A stretch of DNA of 64,000 nucleotides from Apostichopus japonicus (Eukaryota; Echinodermata; Holothuroidea; Aspidochirotida; Stichopodidae). The stretch lies in NCBI RefSeq assembly GCF_037975245.1, contig NC_092574.1, forward strand, positions 16,657,213 through 16,721,212. The letters are read 5' to 3'. Made by a program: the position numbers and the translations under genes. Below the pieces are notes generated by a model. The model saw nothing but the letters and a program-made list of their open reading frames with translations. It did no database searches and was not told where the DNA came from. The stretch's first letter is position 1. Every line of letters starts with the position of its first letter. This document shows, piece after piece, positions 48,501 to 62,000 of the stretch.

Positions 48501-51500
48501 TCCAAAATTTGGAACTTGTCTTTAAAAGTGCTTTCCCAATGGTTTTCTTCAGGCAGAACACCTTAACATTGTAGAATATATTGTACAGTAGTTGACCGGT
48601 AGCACTGGCACAGATACAAAGTACTTTAAAAAAAAAAAAAAAAATCAAAATATGAAATAGTGACAAAGGGGAAAATCAATAGGAAGAAGAAATAATAATC
48701 GTGGTTATTCAGATTGTTAACATAAAAGAAAAATGATTGATGTAATTGGTTATGGATGCCCAAATCTGTTATGGTTTGTGGCGAATTTTGCATCGTGGGC
48801 ACACCCATAAGTCTTTCAAGTGTACAGTCTGCTGTCTGGGTATGATATATACTTAACCATGGAAGAGTTCAAACCATATAGTTGTTCATGAAATATAATA
48901 TAGATGTACGAAAAGGACCAGTTTTGAAAGCAATACTGTTAGGAATTGTTTACTTTACTACCTTTGCACAGAAATGGATGGCTAGTCTGTAACAATTACA
49001 TCCATTACTATATATCTGTTTGTTAAGAAGTATATATAGATCATCGTATTCTTTGTTTTGTGGTTGTCGAATCTATTCTTTTAAATCCGACAAAGAAGGA
49101 GACCCAGTTTTTTAGAATCTAAAATTGACACTTTCTTTGTCCGATCAAGCAATGATTCATATTAAGAGTAGAGGAAGACAGTAGAAATAAAAAATCCAAA
49201 AAAAGAGAGAAAAAAAGGGGTTTATTGAAAGAAAAAAAAGAATCACCTTTTGTGTGATTGTCTGGCTCCCTGTTTTCTTGCTATTGTTCATGTGTGTAGA
49301 AAAGCAATTGTTACAGCAGCTGTCTATATAAACATCCAGGTTTCGCAACCCGGCGACGACTGCGTGCGGTCAGGTCGAGATTAATATATTCATCCAGGCG
49401 GCTGTTGGTTAGAAATGAAAGGAAACCTAATCATTCATGCAGGCCGAATACAAAAACCCAGGGAAATCTGACTAGTGCCGCTCTAGACTGACGGTGTTCA
49501 CCTTACCCTTGGGTAATAATACCAAAGTTGAAATGAAAGAACATGGATTAGATGCATGGATGTGGATATCTTTAACCCCCCCCCGACGTATTGTCTGATT
49601 GTTAATTCTGTCGAGTGTACTGTTCGCATTGGCAATTTGTGGTCGGTATTCAGAGTTAATTTACCAAAATTGCACCTCATTGATAAATTTCAAGGAAACG
49701 GACGAATTATTTTCAAGAACGGTATTAATGTTTTACCCATTCATGAAAAGAGCTTTTGACTGAAATTTGATTGCCACTAAAGAAATTGTAGGTCACCTGT
49801 GAACTCTGAGCTACCTTGCGGACTCCTGAGCTCTTCTTTAGGATAATAATTTTTTATTGGACATTCCCGTCCTGAATCATAATTCACACAGCCCTTAGGA
49901 ATGTGCAATTGTCTACATGTCCCTGACAAGATACCTCAGGGGAGGATGATAATCCTTTGACTCCCAATTGTCCATTTGAAAACATTTTTCCCTGTCCTTG
50001 TGCAGAGAACTTTTACCTACTGTAGGTGTAATCCTAAGGTGTTACAGTTTCCCCGCTTGTAATACATAGGGCCTAATAAGCCTAGATTTACCATGAACCA
50101 AGAATGGGCATCAGGTTTCTAAAGTCATGAAACAAATTTAAAGCTATAAATATGATAATCCACAAATTACTGGTGATACACATGTTACAACAGTTTCAAG
50201 GTTTTGTAGTTATTTGGATACAAGCTTTTTGAGAAATTAGGAAAAAAACATAAAAATCTTAAACAAGGGCAATTCAGACCGTACGATATCACAAATCTCT
50301 AACGATTTTCAAATTATCGAATTGTGTCAGTCTTTTGTCTTGAACAACAACAACAACAGAATTTGGGAGGCAAAACATTGATATAATTGATGGCAAATGT
50401 GTTTGTTTCCTTCTTAATTCTTTGCCTGCCACCAAGCCCGTCATATTCTTCAAACTAAAAAAATAAACAAAACCTCCGCTGTAGGCTTCGTTAAAGCTTA
50501 ACGATGATAAAATCAGGTATTAACAACCATGGAATGTCCAAAGTGACTGCCGTCTAATTATCCCTAGGTGGTATGTCAAGAATTCTCTTGTCTGATTTGG
50601 ATTGTCAAAGGTCGGCTCAGGTTTGGTGGAGCCAAGAAGAGGTCGTCGGGTTATAGCTTGCAATCTGCGACAAAATGACTGTTTCTTCATTTATTCTCTT
50701 GTGTTAATTTGTCTGTTCGTAAATAACCTTTCCTCTGTTTGAGCAGGTTTTTTGTTGTTGCTGCAAGGCAGTGGCATACTTATGTTTCTATGTGAGGGAG
50801 GAGGGGGTCGGTGGGATGGTGGCCTGGATTGGGTGAGGTGCCTTTTAGTGATGCGTTCATCTTTTCGTATAGTTCATCATAAAATGAACTTATCTTTCTT
50901 TTCATATATTGCGTCATAAAATAAACTGAAAACATCTTAGTGGCTCTAGCAGTTGTAAGACAAACTTCAATTGTAAAGGAGAAATTAATCCATATAACTG
51001 GAGATTTTGAAAAAGTTTTATTTTAGTCTGTTGTCGTGACCGGTGGGTAACAGCTAGCGAGTGAACTTTTTGTTGTCTCCTCAGGGTTAGAAGAATTTTT
51101 CATTTCTTTCTTTGTCATGTCCAGAATTATATCATTGAGGTCAAGTCAGCAACTAAATGTCCTATGGATTCTAATTAAAGTTTATCAATGTAAATGGAAA
51201 TTCTCAGCATGTTTACATTCCTGAGATTTCTTTTGCTGAAAGAAAATTTTGAAGGAGTAGGATTAGAAAGTAGTGGGAGTAGTTTGCAGTAGTATATCAA
51301 AGAACGGGGAATTAAAGGGCATAGAACTATTGAAAATGTAATAACTTCCAATATTTTCATTGTTAACAGTCTTAGTTTAGTTTTGTGTCTTTTGGGGGAG
51401 GGGTTCGGGGGGGTTGGGGTGGGAAATGGTTAGTTTTTCCTGATGTCATTTTGATAGTTTATGTAAAATTCCTTAATAATTCATTTTATTTTTAAGTTGA

Positions 51501-54500
51501 CTAGCCAAGTTTTCATTTGAAATATTGGAGAGCCAACTTTGAAAATTTTGGAATATTAGTATATTACATTATAAGTTGCTTTTAAGATATGATTCTTTGT
51601 TAATGATAAAATGACTGGGAGACAAAATGTTGCAAATTGCATCAAATTTGTTTAAGACTAGAGCTCTCTTTAACCTTCATTGAGTGAAGAAGTGTAGTAG
51701 GATAGTTTAGGTATGTCAATTGCATCAATGTTTGAATAACTATTGGGTATAAGTTTGGTAAAATCGACAATTAAATGCAACAGACTGCTTTAAACCATCA
51801 GTAATTGACGTATAACATTCATTTTGAAATGAAACTACTAAAGGTAAGATACTTGTTTTAGCAACTTATGATAATATTGGCAAAATCCAATTTTAATCCA
51901 TAAAAAAATCATTTTAAGTTTAAAAAATGCCATCGCCAACCATTGTCACTTCCTGTTAATCTTTATTTCAGTTCTTTATTTAAGTTCTTTAAATCTGATT
52001 AGTCATCATTTCTACGATCACTTGAATTTTGGCGCCTTGCACCACCCTACGATCGACTGTGTTTACATCGGCCGACCCTACTAGCCACTTTTGCGGTTCC
52101 TAAATGCCTACAGCATTCTTACATTTATTGCTCTCTGGGTACAATAGCAAACACCCATTTGATTGTAACTTTTCACACCTTGGGCAAAGTTTGTCTCTTC
52201 TTCTAAAGGCCACTAATTTGTTGTTCTACCAACTTCGCCTTGACCGGGGTTTTCCTCTATTATGACAAAGAGAAATTTTTGGAGCTGACTTTATATGCCG
52301 GGAAACGTCTTGTAAAAAGACTATGGGATTGTGGCTGGTCGGAAGTGGGACAATTTGGAAGCCTTCTTTCTTAAAAATAAGTGTCAAAATACCACATTCA
52401 GATTTTGGTTTGTAATGCAAATGTAGGTCACACTCAAAATTGTTTGTCTTTCTAGCTATTTGTGAGTAGGCTGGCTAAGTTGGGCTATTTTCCATATTCG
52501 TTATATTTCAATCAACAGTGTTTAGAATTTCGGAAATGGTGTGATAAATTTGTTTAATGTGGAAGTGGCTAGTGGTTTCATATATAAATGGTTTGAAGTC
52601 AATTTTCTTGGGATATCGAATCAAATTTCCTTTGGGTGATCTTAAATGTTAAAATTTATTGCATGTAATATACTTCATTTGCTGTACTGCATATAAGATA
52701 CATTGTAGCCTTTACTTAATTGTAAGATTTCGATGAAGGCTAGGATGAGGTGGGGGATTAGAAGAGGGGAATGGGAAGGGGACACTGGGAATATGGATGG
52801 TAAACTCCTAGAGCAAACTTCTTTTAATACACCTTCCATTAGTCAGTCTACAGATACAACAGGATATAGCTCTACACTCCCTCACACAGTCCAGACACAT
52901 CTATACTTGTATTATAAGCCATAGTGTTGGTTTTACTCACTGTGTTAGGGATCATTCTTCAAGAGGCTTATTAATTTAAATGACCATGCAATGCAAACAG
53001 AGATAATCCCCCAGACCTGACCATTGTGAAAGGCCATTTTGGACAACAAAACATGGTCAAAAGAGATCAAAGCCCTTGGACTGCCCTTTTCAAAGAAGTT
53101 CAAGTTTTTGAAGAAATACCATTGACCATCACCAAAGGAGGACTGTCCTGCTTGGACAAAAAGCAAACAATAGATTGTTTCTGATGGCTCTATACTGTGA
53201 AAGCCCTGATGTTGTTTGGTCAGTAACATGTCAGGACTTGACCCTGTGCTGACCAGGCCCCTTTAACAATAGTATGGTTTTTGTGTTCAGTACAATTAGT
53301 GGACTTAGAGAAATGAGTGTCTTTTGAACTCTGGCCAGAATCACAGATTACTGTTTGTTTGCTTTGCACACAAAAGGTTTATCCATATAGTTAACTCAAT
53401 CACTGAATTGCTGAGCTCTTGTAATGTGTTTGCAAGCCTTGAATATACTAGTCATTAAAGGTCCATACAGTGTGATGGGTGCCTAAGCTATAGACTCATG
53501 ATATCTCAAGTTGAACAGAGTGACCTTCAGAGTTAGTATTATATTCTGAAGGTCTGATCGCTGGACCATTTGACTCTTGGCACGAAAATTGTTGAAAGTT
53601 GTCCAAAACTAAAGTCACACAGACAAGTTTACATCACTGCAATTTTTGTACCCATTTCCAAAATGTGTTTCTGTACAGGAGTGCTAATGAAATGATATAT
53701 CTGGAATATTATGTTTGCAATTTATAAAGTAATATTTTTATAACCTGTAGGAATTCCTTCTGTTGTATTAAAATTGAAACCATTCAGAGATGTTACATCA
53801 AGACAGGTTTGTTCACTCCCACACATAGTTGACTGTGACTAAACAAAGAAATATTTACAATTTTATAAACATGATGATTATATGAACTCAATATGGAAAA
53901 TTGAAGACTGAGTTTAGTTTCATATTGCCAACTTAAATTTATTCAGGCTGAATTTACAGTCACATGCAGTTGGTTGGTGGCTATCAGGTATGTTGCCTAG
54001 CAACTAATCAGCAATAAGAAGGGGGGGGGTGGGAGGGGGAAGGGCATGCAATCTATGTTATTCATGATAGTCATTATGGTTTTCTATTTGTAGAACACAT
54101 GTACAAGATTTTCTGTTAGTTATGTTTCCAAGATTGGCTGAGGAAAGATTACAAACATATATCATGATGATAGGAACTATAAACATGCCAGATGCTAGGA
54201 TTGAGTTACAATTTTAGCCTTGATCAGAAAAGACAGCCATTACCGACGATTTGTTACATAGTGTATAATCTGTGGAGGAATTTGTCTTAGCTATGTTTCC
54301 AGGTTATGATCAGGTGTCAAGGTGCTGATGTTCCTTTTCTTGCAGTCAGTCAACCAAAAAAAAAAAAGTCTCCCCAGATTTTGATCAAACATTCAGTTAA
54401 ACTAATTGACATTTTGACAGAGCCGTTTCATGATTCTTAAGCCTGCTGAACTTGCTTGTTTAGCTGTTGTATACAGGTCCATGTACTATCCTGTGACAAG

Positions 54501-55729
54501 CTTGACATTTCAAACTGAAGGAATTTTTATCCATCCGTGACAGTTTGTTTCCTGAAGTACTAAAGAACCAGGGGGGAGATGTGACATTAGTGAACCCTCC
54601 CCAGTATTAGATGGCTCCACATGTCTTGATAGGAGGATCTGAGACGACCTTTGACCCTTTACTGTCTTCTTTCCCCTCCCCCTCTGTCTAACAGGCCCAC
54701 CTACTTTGTCACCATGGGCTATCATTCTCAACCCACGATGATGACAGTTAAAACATCGTTTTGTCAGAAACAGCTTGACGGCATCCGAGGAGCTGCTTGA
54801 TCTGTTTATTCAGCAAATCTTGTTTTTGTGTTAATTTTGGGCATTGAATGTGTGGCATTAACCTCACAGATAAATATGATGAGCATCTCATAGTACCAGG
54901 GCTTGTGTTGTTTGTGACAGCTGCTGGGAGGTGGCAAACACCTTGTTATAGGGTCTTTCTTTGCTTGGTCCACGGTTGGGTGGACTTGAATGAAAACCTG
55001 TGGAGGTGGTACCTGGATTGCATAAAAGTTCTGAATTTTTCATAATTTGATATTTGTACTTCAGTTTTACATTTTGGGGAATTTTTGGCATAGTTTGTTA
55101 TAGATTTGTGACTTATAGCAACAAAAGACCCAATTCTATCTGTAGAATGTTGGATTTCAAAGTCGGAGCAATATCATTCCATTTACTAGATGTGATCCAA
55201 TCATTCCAATGACTGGTTGCCTCTTTCTTTTGTCTAACATCAACCGTTGGATTAATGAAATGATATATTGAGGTCAGTGATGATGTTGTTGCTTTTATGG
55301 GAAGGCCCCCAAAAACTTCAAAGGGACCATTGATTGTAGTTTGGATAAATAGACTATATTGGAGAAGCATTACCTACTGTATACATATGCACAAAGTGAT
55401 GTGTCGTCACATTTAAACCAAAGTGCTGATTTGTCAGAGCGGCAAGCTGCTCCCTGTTGTAACTGAATTATTTGCCTAAATAATTTCAAGGTTCTTGAGT
55501 GAATTTTTTTGGTCAGAAAGCCGTTTACTATTTGTTCAATTTTTTTTTTTACTGTTGGTGTACCCAAAATATGACTTCAATCTCTTCTGAGCCAAGGAAA
55601 GTTGTATCCTTCCTGGTTATTACTGTATTACAAGAGATTGTGGACTGGAAGCTTGTGTCTAATTTGGTAACAGATGATGTATGTAATGTATTGATAGGTA
55701 TATATTCCCAAGACACACGAATGTACCAC

Positions 55730-55950
55730 CTCGCTTGTATTTGGGGTACGTTGACAACAATGTTTCACCGGGGGGGGGTCGGGTTTACATGGATACAGTA
55801 CCCATGCAAACATGGTCCCAGAAAAGAAACAAACCGATCAGGTTCAATTATCCCGGATGCCGTACATGCGTTGTCGAAGGTAGACAGAGACAGAAAGAAG
55901 TACGTAGAGCCCGGAACAGTTCGTAAACCTGTCTGAGGATTAGATAGAGG
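55730..55950. other. CpG-containing island in intron 2 (weak)
   Basis: CpGs are concentrated here (CACCGGGGGGGGGTCGGG, CCCGGATGCCGTACATGCG, TACGTAGAGCCCGGAACAG) in otherwise CpG-poor intron. A frame runs through it on the plus strand without splice or domain support. It could be a recent insertion not yet eroded, or an unmethylated regulatory element. Confidence 0.2.
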
Positions 55951-57399
55951 CATCGAACTTTATGACAGTATGTTTGAATGTCAAAGGACTTAGTTTACCA
56001 TCATCCACCCTGATAGCCACAAGAGCTAAAGTTTCATCTCGGAGAGCGTCAAAATTCTTGAAAATTTGGATGATCGTGTTATCGTTATTATTTGTCAAGC
56101 AGTATGCAAAGAAGAAAGAGAGAAAAAAAAGGGAGAAAGCCAATCATGTTGGAATGGAATGTGGTTGTTTGGAGAAGAAATTTGTGCAAATAATCTTCAC
56201 ATGGAATTTTGAATGAAGATTGACATTTTGTACAAATTGAATTTATTTTGATTGTTTTTCTTCATGATTTTGTTAGTATCCCTTACAACAGTGCTAGCTT
56301 GGTAGAGATTGTTATCTAACACGGTCTATCAGATATAAAAAAGTGAAATGTTGGATTAGAAAGAAATTGTTTAATGAAAGTTTAAATGAGAGCTGTGAAA
56401 TCCTTCTGGGAGTTCTATTTGTTTTGCAAAATTGAAATTTGTGTCATTAAATTCTGACATTCTCATTGACGATGGACTCAATATTTTTCTTTTTTTTCTT
56501 TTCATTTTAATTTTTGTATTTGGTAATAGGGAAAAAAATGCTCTAAATGTCAGGATTGTCACCAGGGTTGTATTTTTTGGAAGTTAACTAGAGAGGATAT
56601 ACTTGATATAGAGCTAGTTTCCTGACTGGACTTCATGTGTGTAGGGCAGGGGAAAGGGGTTAGTGTTTCACAGAAATGGGATGGGAGGGTGGGGGGGGGG
56701 GAGAGACGTGGTAATGGGAGAACAGTGGTATTGACTTGTATTTGGTTGACGTGGTATTAATAGAATACCTCAGAAGTATAGAGGAGACTGTTAACTGATT
56801 AACTTGTTTGCCTACAGCTTTCAATTGTAATGAAGGTCTTAGATTAATTGAAAAACATTAAAACATAACCCTAAGTGGAAAACTATCAAGAACTACATTT
56901 TATATTTGTTATTTCTGAATTCTTCAGTCAGTTTAAATAGTAAAATAACTCCAGAAGAATCTGTCTTTAACGTTCCTTTGTTGATTAGTAAACATCCCTC
57001 CCCCCCACTCCCCTTCCATTGAGCTTTATGGTAGATTGCATGTCGTAATAAAGGTCTACATATTGTGACTCAAGTTTAATATGGAAACAGTCAGTCCTAG
57101 TTAAGATGATTCTTCGGTTGCTTGTTAAGTAATTGATTTTATCTAGGAGGTTGGTATATTACTTACAGTGTATACATACATGCGTACCAGTGATATAGTC
57201 AATGTAGATGCCGCTCGTTTATTAGCGTCAAGGTTACGCATACGCAGTCACTAATTACCTACTGTTCATGGAGCTGTTGTTACTACTGACTACCCACATA
57301 GCAAGAAGAGCTCTACTGGTAGCTGCTGCTGGTTAATGTAATAAGGATTCTGGAACTATTTTGTGACACACACACATTATTTATAGATCTGCATAATAC

Positions 57400-57930
57400 T
57401 TATCATGCAAGGGAGCTTTGGGGGGTGTTAAGCTCATATGTCATAGAGCTACCAATCGAGTCCTCATCAATCTTCTTAATTGGGATTTCTCGTTAATATC
57501 ATTGTCTCAAGTACTCTTGCTCTTTTGAAAATAGTTTTTGGGAATTTTTGCTTCTTCAAAATTTGCAAATTATATAATTTACCATAATTAAATGTATTCC
57601 GGACAAAAATTAGGGCAAGCTTGAAAATGAGTCAATAGCAACCAACTTGGGATCGATTTATCTGCTATTTATTTATCTGCTATTATAGTACGTTTTACAT
57701 TTGAAATTATTTTTCTGTATTTGTTACATACGCAGAATACATCTGCATTAACTTAGTATGCAAGACATACCTTTGGTGTGAACCTCTCATGTCATAGAGC
57801 TCAGTCCTCAGCAATCTTCTTAAATAGGATTTCTCGTGTTTTTGTCATTCTCTCAAGTAATCTATGTCAGAGGATAATTGTTGGGGGTTTGCTTTCTTCA
57901 ATACTGAGAATTTATCAAATCTACTAGGAT
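57400..57930. repeat. Diverged direct duplication, two copies of about 150-170 bp
   Basis: 57400-57580 and 57750-57930 share ordered blocks: TATGCAAG/CATGCAAG, CTTTGGGGGG/CTTTGGTG, TCATGTCATAGAGCT (ATATGTCATAGAGCT in copy 1), GTCCTCA-CAATCTTCTTAA, GGATTTCTCGT, TCTCAAGTA and TTTGCTT-CTTCAA. The copies are about 355 bp apart. TTATTTATCTGCTATT between them is itself doubled near 57660. Non-coding. Confidence 0.75.
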
Positions 57931-58849
57931 TCGATTTATTTTGAGAGAAAGTTAACTACATATATGTTAAAATAATAGTTAATAAGAATTTTTTTTGTGA
58001 TTATTTTACATGCCATTTTATATACTTTATAATTGTAAATTCATTGTATACCAGTACCTTGAAAATAACAATTAGGTCTTTTATAATTCTTCAAAGTTCA
58101 TTCTTTGTGTCAAGACAAACATTCTCTTTTCAGTGGAAGTTAAAGACATTTTAATGTGATTTATTAAAGCTGATGGCTAAATGATATCAGTAACAGGTTT
58201 TAAATTTGAAAAGAAAGCAATAATTTTTTTTTAATACATCAGGGGTCAAGGCAGAAAATTGGGCATAAATGGGGCAGCTCTGTATGTCACATGTTTTTAT
58301 TAGAAATGTATGCTTAATTCAGAAATAATGGTTCTTATCACAGTTTCAGCATTAATATATATTTTGGCAAGGATGCAACCTGACAGGTCACATGACTACT
58401 AACTATTAAATTCAAGTTTGACTTTGACTGGAGCCCAGGAATTATGAAGAAAATAGTAGAAGTAATTTTAAGCCTAAGTTTTAGTTTGTGCTTTATACTG
58501 TAGCAATAACACTACATTGCCTAATATGTTTGTCCTTTATCTCTCTCTAGCCTATGACAAGAGATTCATTCAAGATATTTTTCTAACATTTTGTTAGGTA
58601 ATTTCATTTTAAGTTGCCTGCAAGTGATCAAGTTTGTTGGAGCTGGTCTTGATGCAAACTGACAGACCTCAATTTGTGGAAATCAAGCCTCTGGGGCAGG
58701 ATCGCTGGCCAATAGAAGAAGCCTTTTTTAAGATTTTATTTAAAGGTTAACTGAAGAAGCTTTGAAAGGATTTTGGTCTTACGTTTCCTCTTTTCTAAGA
58801 GTTCACCTTGCTGATATGTAAGTGGCACTTAGAGTGGCAGTTCAGATTG

Positions 58850-59040
58850 GTGAATAATACAGGCGCCGTTTGGATGATGAAGTAACATTGCTTTTATTAA
58901 AGGCCTTTATTATTAGACCACTCGGGGGAGGTGTTGCTACGGATCTGCGGAAATATTTTATTCCCCGTCGGAGCAAGTGGCGATTTGTAGGGGCAGTCGC
59001 CAGAACATTAAATTAGCTACAGAACTTATTATGGGCTGAA
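58850..59040. promoter_or_regulatory. Candidate intronic conserved element (weak)
   Basis: A CpG-bearing block (CAGGCGCCGTTTGG, GCTACGGATCTGCGG, CCCCGTCGGAGCAAG, GGCAGTCGCC) next to TTTTATTAAAGG and TTTATTATTAG, which resemble Cdx/posterior-Hox-type sites. It stands out against the surrounding AT/TG-rich intron. Confidence 0.2.
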
Positions 59041-62000
59041 AATTGGTAGGAAATTACTTGAATTCCATTTGGGACTTTGGGACTTGTTTATTCCTTGTTG
59101 CTTTTAGAAATCTGAATATTCATATAAATTTAAATCGTACTGATCACACTCTGGACCACAGTCATTTTAACTTTGCAACTAAGGGTTTGAAGAACTTGGG
59201 GGAAGTTGGGAGCCAAGGGGAAGGGGGAGGAGGAAGGAAGGATTATGGAAAATTTGCTGGGAGTTGGGTAGGAGGGTGAGGAGGGAAGTTAGATGGGTGA
59301 TTAGGGGAAAGGAAGGGGCAGGCAACTACTCATGATGCAATACACAAATTTTTTTCTCTGGCGCTGCTTCATTAAAGGCTTAAAATGTAACATAATAGTA
59401 TTGAATACTCTGGTATAAATTTTTTATCATTTTAATATTTTATCTGGAATGCTAAAGTCTTACCCTGAATAATTGTAGCTGACTTCAGTGGACTTGCTTT
59501 GAACTACGTATTGACCTAAGGGCAATTCTGTTTGGCACACACTCTTGGGGTATTTTGAAATTCAGAGAGCGTTGGAGGAACTTGTCAAGGCCCTGTGTAT
59601 TGTTTCAGGTCTGAGAGAGCCTGTCAGTTTCAGCTCGCTGGTCAGTTCAAGGTATTTTTGTCCAAAGGAATTTTTCAGCCAGTTTAAAACGTTGCCCGAG
59701 GGCATGTCAATTTGGTTATAAACTATGCTTTATTGAAACTGGAATGGAGGTAAACATTGGACTCATTAAGGTCTCCTTAATTAAAAGTAAAGAGCTCTTA
59801 GTTTGAAGATAATCCAGCGTGTCGGTGTGCAAATATGGTTCAATTATCGTTACCATAGCGATTATTGTCTTTTCTTGGTGTCATTTCACTGGAGTTATGC
59901 TGAAATGTTTGTTCTTTAATTCCATTCCAAACTTTTCAATCGTAAGGCAGACAAACAACCAACTTCCTCCAAAATACCTGTCAATGCACTCTTGTTTTTG
60001 TTCATCAACAGGAATTAACTCCTTTCATCTCTATTTTTGTGTTTTTGAAAACAGGCTGATCTGGGCATTTTTGCACAAAAAGTGAGAAAGATCAATGCGA
60101 TAAACTAGAGCATTCATCGATAGCCGATATCGAACGGTGTCATTTTGGTCGTCAAAATTTCAAGGTCTGGGTGCACTAATGAACTATAATATGGCAAAAC
60201 TCAATACAAACCTCAGGCACCAGACATAGAGAAGAAGCAAAGTTTCATATTTCGTGGCAGAGTTCAAGGGGAGGGGAAAGATGAAGGGGGGGGAAGGGGG
60301 AGAGGGAATTTTGCCTGAAACAATCTTATACTGAAACATAATTTATATTTTAGTCAGCATTAACAATTTCTCAAAAAGTTCAGATTGTTAAATCACTTAT
60401 TGAAAGGTTCGTACACACAAATGGATAGACTAGTTCGCCCTCCCCCAGCTGTCTGACTACAGCAACCAGACAAAACAAAAACCTGTCTTCAAATTTGAAT
60501 GGTTTGTCTTCCATGCCTAAAGGTACAACATTTTATTCTACTCATCGTTCAGTTATCCTTAAATTTCTGTAAATCCATCCTTAGTTCTGAAATTGCTACA
60601 AATTAAAGGAGAATTCAAGGGAGGGAGGTGGGTGGTGATCGAGGTGGTGATCGGGAGGGGGGGGGGGTTTGATCGCAAGGATCCTTTTTCATTTCCATGT
60701 GTAACCTTGTAGATATGTAATAGACATCTAAACTCCATAGACTGATTTGGTTACTTCAGTTGTAATTGTCAATCTTATGTTTCATCTCTTCTTCCACTGT
60801 TAATGCTGTAGTCTATCGAAACCATTTTTCGATTATTATTTCGCTGATGATGAAAGATCTCTCTACTCTGAAACAGTGAAATTTTGGTGACCTCGTTAAC
60901 TTCTTTAAGATGATGAAATTGCTGCAAATACCTAATCATAACCAGAAAATATTTGATCAAAGTGTACCATAGCATGTATCGGAGAAAAACAGTCAAAAAC
61001 AGAACTAAATTTCGTTGGGAAGATTTCATCTGCCGTCCAGATTTAGGTCATATCAAGCTGGTTTAAGAACTGTTAAACTTCCTCCTCCCTCTGTCATAAA
61101 ACCTCCAAATATGTGACATTGGCTGTAGAATGACAGCCAGATGAATATATATACATCACAGTTGGCCAAGTCTCCACTGACACACTGAGAACAGGGTTTT
61201 ACAGTGACTAAAACCAAGATGGCTAAACTGCCGGGTCAAAAAGGTCGGGGAACATGCTGGGGGAGTTGTCTTCATTAGTAGCACCCCCTCTCCAAATAAT
61301 CAAAAGTCTTTCTGATCTGCACTGGAAAATTTGGTTGGACGTGTAGACCTGGTGTCTGTTATGGTGGCAGTTTTGACATTGTTGTGGCTATCGCAGACCA
61401 GTAGGTATGTAGTCTGTGGACAGTTAATCCTGATTGTCAACTGTGACCAGTTTTGAAGTAGTAAAATAGTCAATCATGGAGGGGTTTTCACGTAATAACT
61501 TCCTATGCTGCTGTGATCATATAGTGGTTTTATTTTTAGCATTCTTTATAATTGAAAACAAGAAAATGATGGTTAATGAGATCACACAAATGCTGCCCAA
61601 AGTGAGTAGATGTTTTGTTGAAATTAGAGAGCTGTACAGCTGTGCACAGACTCATGCATGGTACAGCGGTGTTTGGAGTTAAAATTCCATAGTTCAGAAG
61701 TGTGAAAATCCTGACTACCTACCCACTTTAATTTTAAGTAATCTTAGTGATGTAAAATTGTTCTAGAATTTATCCCCCTTTAGAAAAAATAAAGTGGATA
61801 TGTACCCTGTGGTATGTTTGTGGAGGCAGTTGTACCTTAGTGAAGAATGCAACATTTAATAGAGCAACAACCAGCAAGTTTTAGGGGTACCTGCTTGAAT
61901 CTATTATGAGACCACTTTCCACCTTTTATACACCAAAGAAAACAAGGCCTTTTGAAAGTTTGTCTTAAATCTATTGTTGAGCTGGTATTGAAAGCATGTC

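Noticed and set aside
50768-50790. hAT-like end CAGTGGCATACTTATG in intron 2
   Set aside because: No partner end or target duplication found nearby.
55499-55936. 145-codon plus-strand frame in intron 2
   Set aside because: Crosses poly-T and poly-G runs, has no domain, and its end lies in a CpG island that explains the odd composition. Not in phase with the FAT donor as a cadherin exon.
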